Shown here one piece after another: positions 43,627 to 54,000 of a stretch of DNA of 64,000 nucleotides. Made by a program: the position numbers and the translations under genes. The DNA comes from Sulfitobacter donghicola DSW-25 = KCTC 12864 = JCM 14565 (lineage in GTDB: Bacteria > Pseudomonadota > Alphaproteobacteria > Rhodobacterales > Rhodobacteraceae). Within the stretch, counting starts at the first letter, position 1, and each line of letters starts with the position of its first letter. The notes under the pieces are model-generated. The model saw only the letters and a program-made list of their open reading frames with translations, was not told the DNA's origin and searched no databases. The stretch lies in assembly GCF_000622405.1 (NCBI RefSeq), contig NZ_JASF01000001.1, positions 24,660-88,659 of the forward strand. Reading direction: 5' to 3'.

Positions 43627-46473
43627 ATGAATCCTAAAGCCGTGATCACATATAGGGGTACTAAATTCCAATTCATCGGGAATGCCGATGAAGCTGTGTT
43701 CAAGGAAATTTCCGAGACAGGGAAATTTCCTGAAATCGACCTGTTGGAAGAGCTATGTTTGATTCCGCTGCGCCCCGGTGTGATTGTCGATGTGGGTGCA
43801 GAGATCGGTAGCAGTGCTGTTTTTTTGGGGCGGTACTGCGAGCGGGAGGTTATCGCCTTTGAAGCATCTGTCGAGGCGGGTAAATATCTTTTAGAAAACA
43901 TTGATCTAAACGGGTTGGGAGGGGAAGTTACGATCCGCAATGGCGGTTTGAGCGATGTGCCTAAGTGGATTGATCTGCAATCAGCAGAAGGGCAGCCTAA
44001 AAGAGAGATTTTCTGCCGTCCGCTCGACAGTGCGTTGCCGCCGGGTACCGCGGTTTCAATCATTAAGATACACCCCAACACCGACGAAGTCGAAGTGCTG
44101 CTCGGAGCGACTACCATCCTGACTAAACACCGGCCAGTTGTGGTTGTTACGATTGATGATATGGATGTACTCGCGTCTGTCATCAGAATACTGACGCCCA
44201 ACAACTATGCCTGTCTCAAAAATACGGGTGACAATAATACCTATATTTTTGTCAACAGAGCCTATCATGCCTCTGCTTTTGAGATGAATTATGTTCTTCA
44301 GATCAAAGATTTGCGCGCGCGTCTGCAAGAAGCTGGACCGGACGAGGCAGCCACCTTGCGCGAAAACCGTTTTGTTCTGGAAGTGGATCGGGTCAAACAG
44401 ATCAACCGCACCTACAATAACCTTTTTTATAACGCACAAAAACGGATCAAGGAATTAGAGAGTGCTTCCGAAGACAGGGTGGCGATGGAGCAATATTTTA
44501 GGGATGAACTGCAGTTGGCACATGGGGCGTACAGTGATCTGTTTTACAACAGTGTCTCCGAAGACAGCCGCCGCGGAATAACCCGTCCGTCACAGTTGCG
44601 GGCGGGTTTTGAAAACCGCTTGCACCATAAAAAGACGGAGCTGGCCAAGAAAAAGACAACGCCGCCGCGGATCGGCGCGCCGCCTTATCTATGCGAAGAT
44701 GTGGAAATCGACAAGCCGGTACGTATCGGGATTGCTGCTATTCCTGGGCGTATCAAATCCCTGCGCGCTACAATCGAAAGCCTGCTGCCGCAGGCAGATG
44801 AGATCTATGTCAGCTTGAACGGTTTCGAGGAAATTCCCGCCTATGAATTTTCAGGCAAGGTCAAGTTGGTGTTGTCTGAAAACGTTGGTGATCTGGCAAA
44901 GTTCGGGTTTTTGACGGACGACTTTGACGGGTATTATTTCACCTGTGATGATGACATCATCTATCCGCCCTATTATGTACAATCCATTGTCTACTACCTC
45001 CAGAAATACGGTGGCAGGATTGTTGCAGGCTGGCATGGATCAGAAATCCTGACACCTTTCGAGGATTATTATACTGCCTCTTCGCGTCGTGTGCGTACAT
45101 TTGGGTCGTATCAGGCGACCGAGCATATCATGCATGTTCTAGGCACGGGGTGCATTGGTTTTGACACGACATATGTGCGTCCCGAGATGTCATTATTCCA
45201 GACGCCGAATATGGCGGATATCTACTTTGCCCTGTTCGGACAGCATAACCAGATTCCGTTCTTGTTGGTTCCACATGACCGTGGAGAGGCGTTGAACGCT
45301 GCCCACATGAATGACAACGACGACAGTATTTCAGGCCTGTCGATCAAGAAGTCGGGTGCCCAGCTGGATGTTTCGGCTTTAACCAACACTCTTGTCGGCG
45401 CGCATGAGTGGGAAAAATTTGTACCCGTTATGCCAAACGCAGCAGGTGACGTTTTTTCTCATGAAACCAAGCCGTTGCGCGTGTTGTTTTTGGGTCGTGT
45501 TACCCCTGAAATTTGGGCGAAGGGCGGTATTTTTGCTTCTTGCATGTTGATGATCCGCCAGCTGGAAATGATGGGCTGTCAAGTGGAGGCTGTTGAATTG
45601 GAAGGGCCGTCGGAAGATGTTGTGAACAGCCTGACAGGTACGTTCGACATTGGCTTCGTTTATGGCGGGGATATGATCTCGCGCGACTTTTTTAATGTGC
45701 AAAAACTGATACACGACCGGACGCCGCGGAGCTTCCCGTTGTTTTTCAATCTGTCCTACAATCTGGAGGAAAGTCGTACACTGGAGATAGTGAGCCTATC
45801 TGAACAACTCTCGCCGCAAGACGGCTTGTTTGTCTTTACCGAAGCGGCCAAGACTGAACTGGGCGGACGTACAGGGCGTCCCGTGATAGTGGTGCCAAAA
45901 ACCATCCGTGAGGATGTCTGTAACTGGCACGGGGGTGTTCCCTACGAGGAGCGTTCGGGTATCTTCTGCGGCGATATCTCGAAGCTGTCTAATCCTGATC
46001 TTGCACCGGAAGCGGCAGCATGGATTGATGCGGCGGCACAGGCCTTTGGCCGCGAGAATGTCACGCTGGTGTCGCAATACAAAATCGACCAGGTGCCCGA
46101 GTTCTTACAAGGTATCACAATTGTGCCGCACCAGAAAGACATCCATGAAGTAATCGGCACGCACCTGCTGTACGCGCATTTCAGCCCGTTCTGCACCTTT
46201 GAGATGTTACCGCTGGAGGCGGCCTATGCGGGCACGCCGGTTCTGTATATGGACATGCCGCAATCGCTGAACGAATATTTGGGTGACAGCGGCATTTGTG
46301 TGCATACCCCGCAGGATTTGATTGTGTCATCGCGTCTGCTGCAAACACATGAGGAAATGTGGACCGCTTACCGCGAGCGTGGACAGGCCAGAGGCACACA
46401 CGCCGACTGGCGCAGCCGCGCGTTTGATTTGCGCCGTGCCATAGACGCCCATCTTGCACAACAAGCTGTTTGA
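43627..46473 (+). CDS. FkbM methyltransferase / GT-A / GT-B fusion
   Basis: 948 residues; GAAGGAAGAAAC precedes the ATG. Residues ~50-205 are an FkbM-type methyltransferase (VIVDVGAEIGSSAVFLGRYC; AFEASVEAGKYLLENI; SIIKIHPNTDEVEVLLGA). A helical linker ~215-300 follows. Residues ~360-590 are a GT-A domain with the acidic motif TCDDDIIYPPYY. The last ~320 residues look GT-B-like (LFLGRVTPEIWAKGG; FCTFEMLPLEAAYAGTPVLY). It shares its GT-A type and an FkbM domain with the protein encoded at 48582-51033, in the opposite order. Probably adds and methylates a sugar. Confidence 0.78.
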   Translation: MNPKAVITYRGTKFQFIGNADEAVFKEISETGKFPEIDLLEELCLIPLRPGVIVDVGAEIGSSAVFLGRYCEREVIAFEASVEAGKYLLENIDLNGLGGEVTIRNGGLSDVPKWIDLQSAEGQPKREIFCRPLDSALPPGTAVSIIKIHPNTDEVEVLLGATTILTKHRPVVVVTIDDMDVLASVIRILTPNNYACLKNTGDNNTYIFVNRAYHASAFEMNYVLQIKDLRARLQEAGPDEAATLRENRFVLEVDRVKQINRTYNNLFYNAQKRIKELESASEDRVAMEQYFRDELQLAHGAYSDLFYNSVSEDSRRGITRPSQLRAGFENRLHHKKTELAKKKTTPPRIGAPPYLCEDVEIDKPVRIGIAAIPGRIKSLRATIESLLPQADEIYVSLNGFEEIPAYEFSGKVKLVLSENVGDLAKFGFLTDDFDGYYFTCDDDIIYPPYYVQSIVYYLQKYGGRIVAGWHGSEILTPFEDYYTASSRRVRTFGSYQATEHIMHVLGTGCIGFDTTYVRPEMSLFQTPNMADIYFALFGQHNQIPFLLVPHDRGEALNAAHMNDNDDSISGLSIKKSGAQLDVSALTNTLVGAHEWEKFVPVMPNAAGDVFSHETKPLRVLFLGRVTPEIWAKGGIFASCMLMIRQLEMMGCQVEAVELEGPSEDVVNSLTGTFDIGFVYGGDMISRDFFNVQKLIHDRTPRSFPLFFNLSYNLEESRTLEIVSLSEQLSPQDGLFVFTEAAKTELGGRTGRPVIVVPKTIREDVCNWHGGVPYEERSGIFCGDISKLSNPDLAPEAAAWIDAAAQAFGRENVTLVSQYKIDQVPEFLQGITIVPHQKDIHEVIGTHLLYAHFSPFCTFEMLPLEAAYAGTPVLYMDMPQSLNEYLGDSGICVHTPQDLIVSSRLLQTHEEMWTAYRERGQARGTHADWRSRAFDLRRAIDAHLAQQAV

Positions 46474-46532
46474 GATCATGCTGCCCAATCAAAATAAGCC
46501 GCTCCCAAAGCCCTAGCCCAAAGGACAATACC

Positions 46533-47519
46533 TTGACCGACCAGACGCTTTCCACAGAACAGATCGATCTGTTCGGCACCCCGTTTGCAAAAATACCCTT
46601 GAGCGAAATTACCAAGCACAAAAGCCCGTTCGTTGTCTCATATGATGACCTGAATGTACCAGTGTACTATAGGGCTGGAACAGGTACCGATCTGATTATC
46701 TATTTTCATGGAGCAATTACGAGGGTGGGGCCTCCACTGCCACGATTTCAGGGGATTTTGCATGGGCACAAAGAGGCGCATCATTTGTCGATTTCTGATC
46801 CGACGTTGCTGATGAGTGCGGGTCTGACATCTACTTGGTATCAGGGATCATCACAAAGTGATGTACCTGCAATCCTTGCCCGAATGATTGCCGCGGTGAA
46901 AAAACGGCTGGGGATAAAGAGAAGCATTTATATTGGAGCCTCTTCGGGAGGGTTTGCGGCATTGGATCAAGGGTTTCGTGATTCCGGTAGTGTTGTGATC
47001 GCAGCCAACCCGCAAACCAATCTCAAACGTCATCATGAAGTAGTTGTGAAAAACTATTATAATGAGTTCTGGAGTGCAGAACTGAGTTTCCAAGACTTTT
47101 TGCAGATGAATCGACTTAATTTGCCTGAAACCTATAGAACCAAGACGCATTCTAAAGTGATATACATACAGAACACATCAGACCGGTTCCATTATTTTAA
47201 CCATTATGTTCCTTTTGTTTCAACATTCCCTCAAACACGTAATTTTATCGCTGATGTAGGATTCTGGGGGGTTTTGGATCATGCAAACTCTGCGCCCTTT
47301 AACGAGACGGTCAAGCTTTGGCTGGATGCGGCACTGATGTCGGAAAGCTGTGATGCTAACGATATCCTGATGAACAAGCGCCAAATGGATCTGGAGCGGC
47401 TGTCCGCTACTGCACCTGCCACAGAGGGGCGCAGCGCCGGCGTCAAACCGCTGCCCACTGCCGATATTGCGATGACCAAGCGTATCCGTGACTGGCAACT
47501 GTCCGAAAAGAAGGTGTGA
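46533..47519 (+). CDS. Alpha/beta-hydrolase-like protein of the glycan locus
   Basis: 328 residues from the TTG at 46533 with AAGGAC 7 nt upstream; a longer in-frame start would overlap the previous stop. LIIYFHGAITRVG and the nucleophile elbow IYIGASSGGFAALDQ identify an alpha/beta-hydrolase fold; ANPQTNLKRHH follows. It resembles the protein at 56338 in the FHGAI/FSGAI strand, the SDPT stretch, the elbow and a PQT motif. It may be an esterase, deacetylase or acyltransferase acting on the glycan, like the Asp2-type proteins of glycoprotein loci; this is inference. Stop 4 bp before the GSCFA gene. Confidence 0.65.
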   Translation: MTDQTLSTEQIDLFGTPFAKIPLSEITKHKSPFVVSYDDLNVPVYYRAGTGTDLIIYFHGAITRVGPPLPRFQGILHGHKEAHHLSISDPTLLMSAGLTSTWYQGSSQSDVPAILARMIAAVKKRLGIKRSIYIGASSGGFAALDQGFRDSGSVVIAANPQTNLKRHHEVVVKNYYNEFWSAELSFQDFLQMNRLNLPETYRTKTHSKVIYIQNTSDRFHYFNHYVPFVSTFPQTRNFIADVGFWGVLDHANSAPFNETVKLWLDAALMSESCDANDILMNKRQMDLERLSATAPATEGRSAGVKPLPTADIAMTKRIRDWQLSEKKV

Positions 47520-47523
47520 GCAG

Positions 47524-48567
47524 ATGAGCAAGACAGATAACCCGTACCGCGACCTGCCCGAACGGGCGTTTTGGCGCCGTGCTGTGGCTGATAAACACTA
47601 TGTTGACATGGACGGGTTGTGGGACCCGATCGAGCTGTCGTTGACGGACCGGATTGCCACCGCCGGCAGCTGTTTTGCCCAGCACATCGGCAACAACCTT
47701 GCGGCGCGCGGGGCAAACTTTGTCGATTTTGAACCGGCCCCCTCTTATTTCCGCGATGATGCCGAGGCGCGGCGCTTTGGCTTTAAGGTGTATAGCTGCC
47801 GCTATGGCAACATCTATACCTCGCGCCAGTTGTTGCAGTTGTTTCAAGAAGCCTTTGGCGAGCGGACACCAAAAGAGATTGTCTGGGCCAAGGGCGACAG
47901 GTTTTATGATGCGTTGCGTCCGGGCACCGATCCCGTAGGACAAGCCAGCGCGCAAGACGTGCTTGATCTGCGGGCGCTGCACCTTGCTGCTGTGCGCAAG
48001 ATGTTCGAGGAAACCGACCTGTTTGTCTTTACGATGGGTCTGACCGAAGGCTGGGAAAGTGTTGAAGACAACACGATGTTCCCTGTGGCCCCCGGCACAA
48101 TTTGCGGCACGTTTGATGCGGATAAATACCGCTTTCACAACCTGACCTATCCCGAGATCCGCGAAGACATGGAAGCCTTCCGCACCGCCTTGCACAAGGT
48201 GAACCCGAATGTGCGTATTTTGCTGACTGTTTCGCCTGTGCCGCTCACGGCGACGGCCACGGGGGGGCATGTGCTGCCTGCGACAATTTATTCGAAATCG
48301 GTTCTGCGTGCCGTGGCGGGCGATCTGGCCAATGCCCATGAAGATATTGCCTATTTCCCTTCCTATGAAATCATCCAATCGCATCCGTCTATGGGAATGT
48401 TCTTTAACCCCGACAAGCGCACGGTGAATGCTTATGGTGTTAACTATGTCATGACGCATTTCTTCCGCGATATGGAAACCTTTTCGGGGGTGACGGCGCA
48501 GGACGAGGAAGAAGTTGAGCTGATCTGCGAAGAAAAGCAGCTTGATCCGATCAATCACCCTGGCTGA
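47524..48567 (+). CDS. GSCFA-domain protein
   Basis: 347 residues from ATG 47524. The defining motif appears as ATAGSCFAQHIGNNLAARG near residue 45, and the domain continues with RYGNIYTSRQLLQL, MGLTEGWES and YFPSYEIIQS. The GSCFA family is SGNH/GDSL-hydrolase-like and frequent in polysaccharide loci; it probably acetylates or deacetylates sugars. Located 4 bp after the hydrolase-like gene and 14 bp before the acyltransferase fusion, so in one operon. Confidence 0.85.
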   Translation: MSKTDNPYRDLPERAFWRRAVADKHYVDMDGLWDPIELSLTDRIATAGSCFAQHIGNNLAARGANFVDFEPAPSYFRDDAEARRFGFKVYSCRYGNIYTSRQLLQLFQEAFGERTPKEIVWAKGDRFYDALRPGTDPVGQASAQDVLDLRALHLAAVRKMFEETDLFVFTMGLTEGWESVEDNTMFPVAPGTICGTFDADKYRFHNLTYPEIREDMEAFRTALHKVNPNVRILLTVSPVPLTATATGGHVLPATIYSKSVLRAVAGDLANAHEDIAYFPSYEIIQSHPSMGMFFNPDKRTVNAYGVNYVMTHFFRDMETFSGVTAQDEEEVELICEEKQLDPINHPG

Positions 48568-48581
48568 GGATATGAATTAGT

Positions 48582-49100
48582 ATGCCCCCCGTCCGCGCAC
48601 CCAAGGTTATAAAATGTAGCGGCAACTTTACGTTGTTTGCCGAAGACGAAACAACGGTTGCCCTCAGCGAGTTGGGGGGCGCTGCATGGCTCGGGTTTGG
48701 CAGCTATGTGGGCGCGGGCAGTGCCATACGTAGTTATGTCGAGATTGGACGCTATTGCAGCATTGGGCGTGATGTCAGTGTGGGGCTGGGTAATCATGAT
48801 CTTACTGCCACCTCCACGTCGCCATGGTTTCCTGTACGCAATGATCTCGAAATGCCGCTGGCCCAAAAAGAACCAGCGCGCAGGGTTCTAATCGGGCATG
48901 ATGTCTGGATCGGGGACGGGGCAAAGATCGTTAGCGGTGTGACCATCGGGACAGGGGCGATGATTGCCACAAGTGCCGTGGTCACCAAAGATGTGGCCCC
49001 TTACGAGGTTGTGGGGGGGCATCCCTGCCAAGACCATCAAGAAACGCTGGCCTGCCAAGACCATCAAGGCGGTACTGAAAAGCGAATGGTGGGAATATGA
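48582..49100 (+). CDS. Hexapeptide-repeat acyltransferase, N-terminal part of a frameshifted fusion
   Basis: Encoded as 172 residues. Left-handed beta-helix repeats run from ~35 (GFGSYVGAGSAIRSYVEIGR) through ~130. The acceptor-site region (NHDLTATSTSPWF) and RRVLIGHDVWIGDGAKIVSG are typical of CatB/xenobiotic-type acetyltransferases. At 49013-49019, seven G shift the frame, giving the non-family tail GGHPCQDHQETLACQ. With six G it continues GGIPAKTIKKRW and KSEWWEYDP, the normal family ending, into the next ORF. The joined gene would be 816 codons. Poly-G slippage, mutation or sequence error. Confidence 0.8.
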   Translation: MPPVRAPKVIKCSGNFTLFAEDETTVALSELGGAAWLGFGSYVGAGSAIRSYVEIGRYCSIGRDVSVGLGNHDLTATSTSPWFPVRNDLEMPLAQKEPARRVLIGHDVWIGDGAKIVSGVTIGTGAMIATSAVVTKDVAPYEVVGGHPCQDHQETLACQDHQGGTEKRMVGI

Positions 49101-51033
49101 TCCAGTGGCTCTGCACGGGATCTATGATCCTGACCCGGAGGTGATGCTGAAAAACCTCAAGACGCTTGATCCTGAAAAGGACCGCTACGCTTATAATTAT
49201 CACAAGATCACTGCCGCCGAAGTGGCCGCCAAAGAGGCAGCAGATGTGGCACGGATCGCGCGCAATAAGGCTTCGGCCGAACGAATTTCGATTACGCCGG
49301 AGGCAGCGGACCTGTCGGATGTGAAACAACAGCTTGTGCCGGGCAGTTACCGTGCCGACATCACACTTTCCAGGCCGGTCGAGGAAGACGGGCTGATGTG
49401 GTTGATCTGTTGTGGCGACACCGTGCTACAACGGCGCATCCTGACACGGGGTGATAAGGCAAAATTCGTCTTTTTCCGGCTGCCCGAGGTCGACGGCCCT
49501 GTGACCATGCGGGTGCAGGATGCCACGGAGGAGACCTATAATATTGCCACCGACAAGGTGCTTTTGAGCGAGGTCGATTTTCAGGATATCAACGCGCGGT
49601 TCAACTTTACCGACGAGACGGTGGTGGCGTGTATTGCCAGCTATCCGGCGCGGCGCGAACTGTTGCATCAGGCGATTGCTTCGCTGATCCATCAGGTGGA
49701 TCACGTTTGTGTTTATCTCAACGCGTACCGCGATGTACCTGACTATATTCTGGACTGGGCCGCCGAGGGCAAGCTGAGCTATATCGTTTCTTCCGAAAAC
49801 AGCCTGCGGGCGGCGGGTAAGTTTTATTGGCTGGACCAGCCGGGATATTTCCTGTTGTGTGATGACGATATTCTGTATCCGGCGGATTATGCGTTGACGA
49901 TGCGTACCCATATTGACGGTCTGGGGCGCAGGTCTGTAGTGGGCCTTATGGGCGTTTTGTTCAAGAAGAATGAAAAGGGCTATACGGTGCGCGATGGCTA
50001 TACCGCGTTTAATGCCGCTCATGACGAGACCCGTCGCACCCATCTGTTGGGGACGGGCGTGATGGCACTGCACTCGGATGCACTCGAGCAGATGGATATT
50101 GATCTGTTGTTGAGCCGCCCCATCGACAATGACGAAGTTTTTGCGGTGGAAGCGCAACGGTGCGGCGTGCCATTGTGGAACATTGCGCGGGCGGCAGGGT
50201 GGGTCAAACCCAACCTCGATATGCGCTATGGTATCCGCGAGGAAGTTGCCCTCAACCCACTCAAGAACAAAGACCGGATTGCCTTGTTATCGTCGGTGCC
50301 TGTCTGGCCCGAGCTTGATCCTGCTCCGGTGACGGCGTTCATCCCCAATGCAACAGCACTCGAAGCGTTCGAGAAGGCCGTGGGCACATTGGCAAAGCGC
50401 AGCGAGGTGCCGCTGGTTGCACTGCAAATCGGGGCCTGTGACGGGAGCCAGTTTGATCCGTTGATCGGGCTTGTGCGTGCGCACAATCTGCACGGCACGT
50501 TCTTTGAGCCGGTTCGCCATCTCTTTACCGCCTTGCAGCAAACCTATGCAGATCAACCTGATTGCGTCTTTGTAAATATGGCTGTCACCGAGAAGACAGG
50601 CAGCGCCGAAATCCGGTTGGTGGATCCCGAGGCCATCGCGCGCGGCGATGTGCCTGATTGGTCGGTCGGCCTTGGTACGCTCAAGCAGGATAGTAACGCC
50701 ATTGACGGTGCAGGTGGTGTGGCGCTGGAAACAGTGGCAGCAATTGCCAAACATACTATTACCGAAAAGATTAGCACGTTGTCATTCGGGGCCTTGGCCC
50801 AGTGGTATGGCAAAGACAGTGTTGATGTTCTGGTTACTGATGCCGAAGGCTATGATGCCTTTTTTCTGGAGCAGATCGCCACAGGTGTGATGCGACCCAA
50901 GATCATCCTTTCCGAGATTATGGTGTTGGAAAAAGACCACGTTACCGAATTGCGCAACGGGTTGATAAACTGCGGCTATATCGTCATCTGTAGCCGCGAG
51001 CACCTTTTTGCAACGCTGGTTCCTGATGCGTAA
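48964..51033 (+). CDS. GT-A / FkbM-like fusion, C-terminal part of the frameshifted gene
   Basis: The first ~15 residues (MPQVPWSPKM) are out-of-frame sequence; the genuine reading begins at the G run at 49013. After the acyltransferase tail comes a variable stretch, then a GT-A domain (VVACIASYPARRELLHQAI; LLCDDDILYPADY; LLGTGVMALHSDALEQ), homologous to that of the gene at 43627. The last ~200 residues are an FkbM-like methyltransferase (VALQIGACDGSQFDPLIGL; EPVRHLFTAL; DVLVTDAEGYDAFFLEQIA). Whole protein order: acyltransferase, glycosyltransferase, methyltransferase. Confidence 0.78.
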   Translation: MPQVPWSPKMWPLTRLWGGIPAKTIKKRWPAKTIKAVLKSEWWEYDPVALHGIYDPDPEVMLKNLKTLDPEKDRYAYNYHKITAAEVAAKEAADVARIARNKASAERISITPEAADLSDVKQQLVPGSYRADITLSRPVEEDGLMWLICCGDTVLQRRILTRGDKAKFVFFRLPEVDGPVTMRVQDATEETYNIATDKVLLSEVDFQDINARFNFTDETVVACIASYPARRELLHQAIASLIHQVDHVCVYLNAYRDVPDYILDWAAEGKLSYIVSSENSLRAAGKFYWLDQPGYFLLCDDDILYPADYALTMRTHIDGLGRRSVVGLMGVLFKKNEKGYTVRDGYTAFNAAHDETRRTHLLGTGVMALHSDALEQMDIDLLLSRPIDNDEVFAVEAQRCGVPLWNIARAAGWVKPNLDMRYGIREEVALNPLKNKDRIALLSSVPVWPELDPAPVTAFIPNATALEAFEKAVGTLAKRSEVPLVALQIGACDGSQFDPLIGLVRAHNLHGTFFEPVRHLFTALQQTYADQPDCVFVNMAVTEKTGSAEIRLVDPEAIARGDVPDWSVGLGTLKQDSNAIDGAGGVALETVAAIAKHTITEKISTLSFGALAQWYGKDSVDVLVTDAEGYDAFFLEQIATGVMRPKIILSEIMVLEKDHVTELRNGLINCGYIVICSREHLFATLVPDA

Positions 51034-51078
51034 CGGGACAGGGACCCGAGGCGGCCCCTGTTGTTGTGATAAGAGTGG

Positions 51079-54000
51079 TCAGGCGCGTGCGATCAGCTCG
51101 AGTTCGCGTGCGATTGTCTGCTCGAAGCCTGATTGTGCGCGGACGCGGGCGCTGGCGGCTTTTGACAATTCCGTGAACAAGGCGGGATCGCCGTAGAGCC
51201 GCTCGATGGCATCCGCCAGCCCGAAGTAGTCTTCTGCGGGGGCAAGAATACCGCAGGTGTCATCGACAAATTCTGGCACGGCGGCGACGCTGCTGGTTAC
51301 GGGCACCAGACCCGATGCCATGGCTTCGTCACGCGATACGCCCTGGCTGTCCATGCGCGTAGGGTTCAGGAAAATACCGTATTGTGCGTGAAGGGTGGCG
51401 ATGTCTGCATGGCTCAGGAAGGTCTGTTGCAAGGTGACATTTGGCATATCGCGCAACGGTTCGGTCACGCTCTCGAAGAGGGGGCCGTCGCCGACAAGGC
51501 GAAAGGAGAGGTCTTTGAAAACCGGCCGTCTGGACAGCTCCAAAATCGCCTGCACGCTAAGATCATTGGCATAGGTGGTCGATGAATAGGGTCTGATTGA
51601 CAGAACCTGACCGGCCTGTGCCGCCGTCTTGGGCCGGTAGGAAAACAGATCGGTGTCGATGTGGTTGTGGATGACGGACCAGCGCCCCTGTCGAGGGGCG
51701 GTCCCGACATCGGCGTTTGCCTCGGTGCGCAGGGTCTCGGAGACGAACACCAGATGCAGGTTGGCGGAGGGATGGGCAAAGATTTTCTGCCACAGCTTGA
51801 GCCGCTCGTTGGCGAGCTTTTTCTTGCGTTCGATTTCGGGGGCAGTGAGGGTTGCAAACTCGTAGGCGCGGCGTTGCCAGCCCTGGATCTCGGCACCGTG
51901 AATCCACACGGTCACTTTGACGTGGTCGAGATGTTTCTGGAGCACTTCCCACATCTGGCGGTCAATCAGATGCACGAGCACGTGTTTGTAGCGTCCGGTG
52001 GCCAGTGTGGCATCCAGAAGCTGTGCATCGCCGGAGGCGATATCGATATTTTCAAACTCGTCATAGGTTTTCACGATGTTGGGATTGATACGGAACACAT
52101 CGACCCCCACGCTCTGTTGGCGGTATCCGCGCACGCGGCTGTGCAGGAACCCGTATTTATACAGATCATCATAAGACGGATATTGTTTTGTCAGCACCAG
52201 CGTATCTGACGGGCCCACAATAACCAGTGGTAGTGTGGCATCCGTGCCAAAGCTGATCTCACTCAAGGTCGCCTCTCCGTCTCCTGTCAGGCGTAAGCCA
52301 AAGCGCAGTCTTGTGCATTCAGTTGGGATGGCCAGCGTGCTGCTGCCGCCGTGTGCAAGCATCGAGTGGCTGATTTTTTTATCTGCGGCATCGTAGAATT
52401 CGACCACCAGACGGGCATCTGCGGTTGTGTGCTCCATCTCGAAGTTAATTACACTTTGGTCTACGAGGTTCAGTGTCTCACGGGTGTATTTGTTCTTGAT
52501 CCATACATAATGTGGCCCGTTGTTGGGATCGGCCGTAAAGGCAAAACGAACCAGATCGCCTTCAAGCGTTTTCGTCATAGGCGAAGATTTGGAGATGACA
52601 CTTCCCTTATGGACTTCAGCTGCGGTGAGAGTTGGGAAAGGTGTCGCGCGTGGCTTTCTGCGGGTCTCGCCGGCGGGCAAAACCGACGCGGCCTCATAGA
52701 GGGATTCAATCTCGATACCCTGAAAGGGGATATCCAGATCGGCGGCCCACGCGATTGCAGCCTCAACGGTTGCGCCTTGCTTGCAATAGTTGAACTCATC
52801 CAGGGCGAGCATGGGCACATCAGGGGCGCCGCACTCACCGGATGTATCAAAAATTTCGGCAATCAGATCTCGGGTCATATGGGCGCTTTTGAGAAGGCTG
52901 GCGCGCAGCGGTATACCTTGGGCAGGGCGATAGCGCTTCGCCTCGTTTACCAGAATGGTTTCACCCTCTGCCTGAAGGTAATGGCAGGCTTTGCCGAACC
53001 CCTCAGCATCGCTGTAGGTCATGGCGAGCTCAAGATCGGTCAGGTAGTTTGGCCCATAATGATCTCGTGGGTGCCATGCGCCGAACAGGGTGGTGCCAGA
53101 ACGCGCCTCTAGCGCTTGGGCGATGAGGATATCGGGATGTCCCGAGAGGGTTACATTCGGCACTTCGATGCCGTCGGTATCAATGCCGGATGTCAGCAGG
53201 TAAAGATGCGCTGCTTTGTGGGATTGTGCCTGAAAACTCTTGATGGTGTTTTTGATATCGCGTCGCGCAGTGATGGTCGCAAACAGGGCAATGTGCGGCT
53301 CTGTCTGGACGGTTGCATCACCACTGATGCACGAGAGGATAAAGTCCATGCGGGCGCGGTAGGTGTGCTGTTGCATCACCTTGCGCAAACCTGCGAGGCG
53401 GAATTTGCGATAGACGGTGTCATCTGCTGTCAGCACATCAAGCCGTTTACGTAACTGGCCGGGATTATCCGAGCACAGTGCAAGATCGCCAAACAATGTA
53501 CGCACCCCGCGCGAGAAGTTGCTGACCACAACTGTATTGGATGCCATCAACTCGAACACGCGGCGAGCAAACATGGTTTGCGATTGCTTGATCGTGTTCA
53601 TGTTGATGCCGTAGCGGTATTCCTTGTAGGCACGGTCAATCTCGGAGAAGGGAAGACGGCCCAAGATCATGGGGCGATATTCTGGCGGAAACATGTAGTG
53701 CGGGTGGGTGCCGCCATGGTTGCGGTCATAAATATCGACGGGTCGGAATTCACGTACGGTGTCTATGAGTGTCGCAATATCGCGCTGGCGTTCCGGATAT
53801 CGCAGGTAGTAGGAGCCTGCAAAATTAAAGGCATCCTTGCGCTGGAAGGTTGCTATGGGGTTATGGGATACAGGCTGTGCTGCAAAAGGCAGCACAAAGA
53901 CGCGGTCATGCCCCAACGCTTGTTTATAGGCCGGAATACAATCGATATCTGTGGTGAAGACATAGTCGCACAGGCGGGCGGTTTCCAGAAACCCAGTAAA

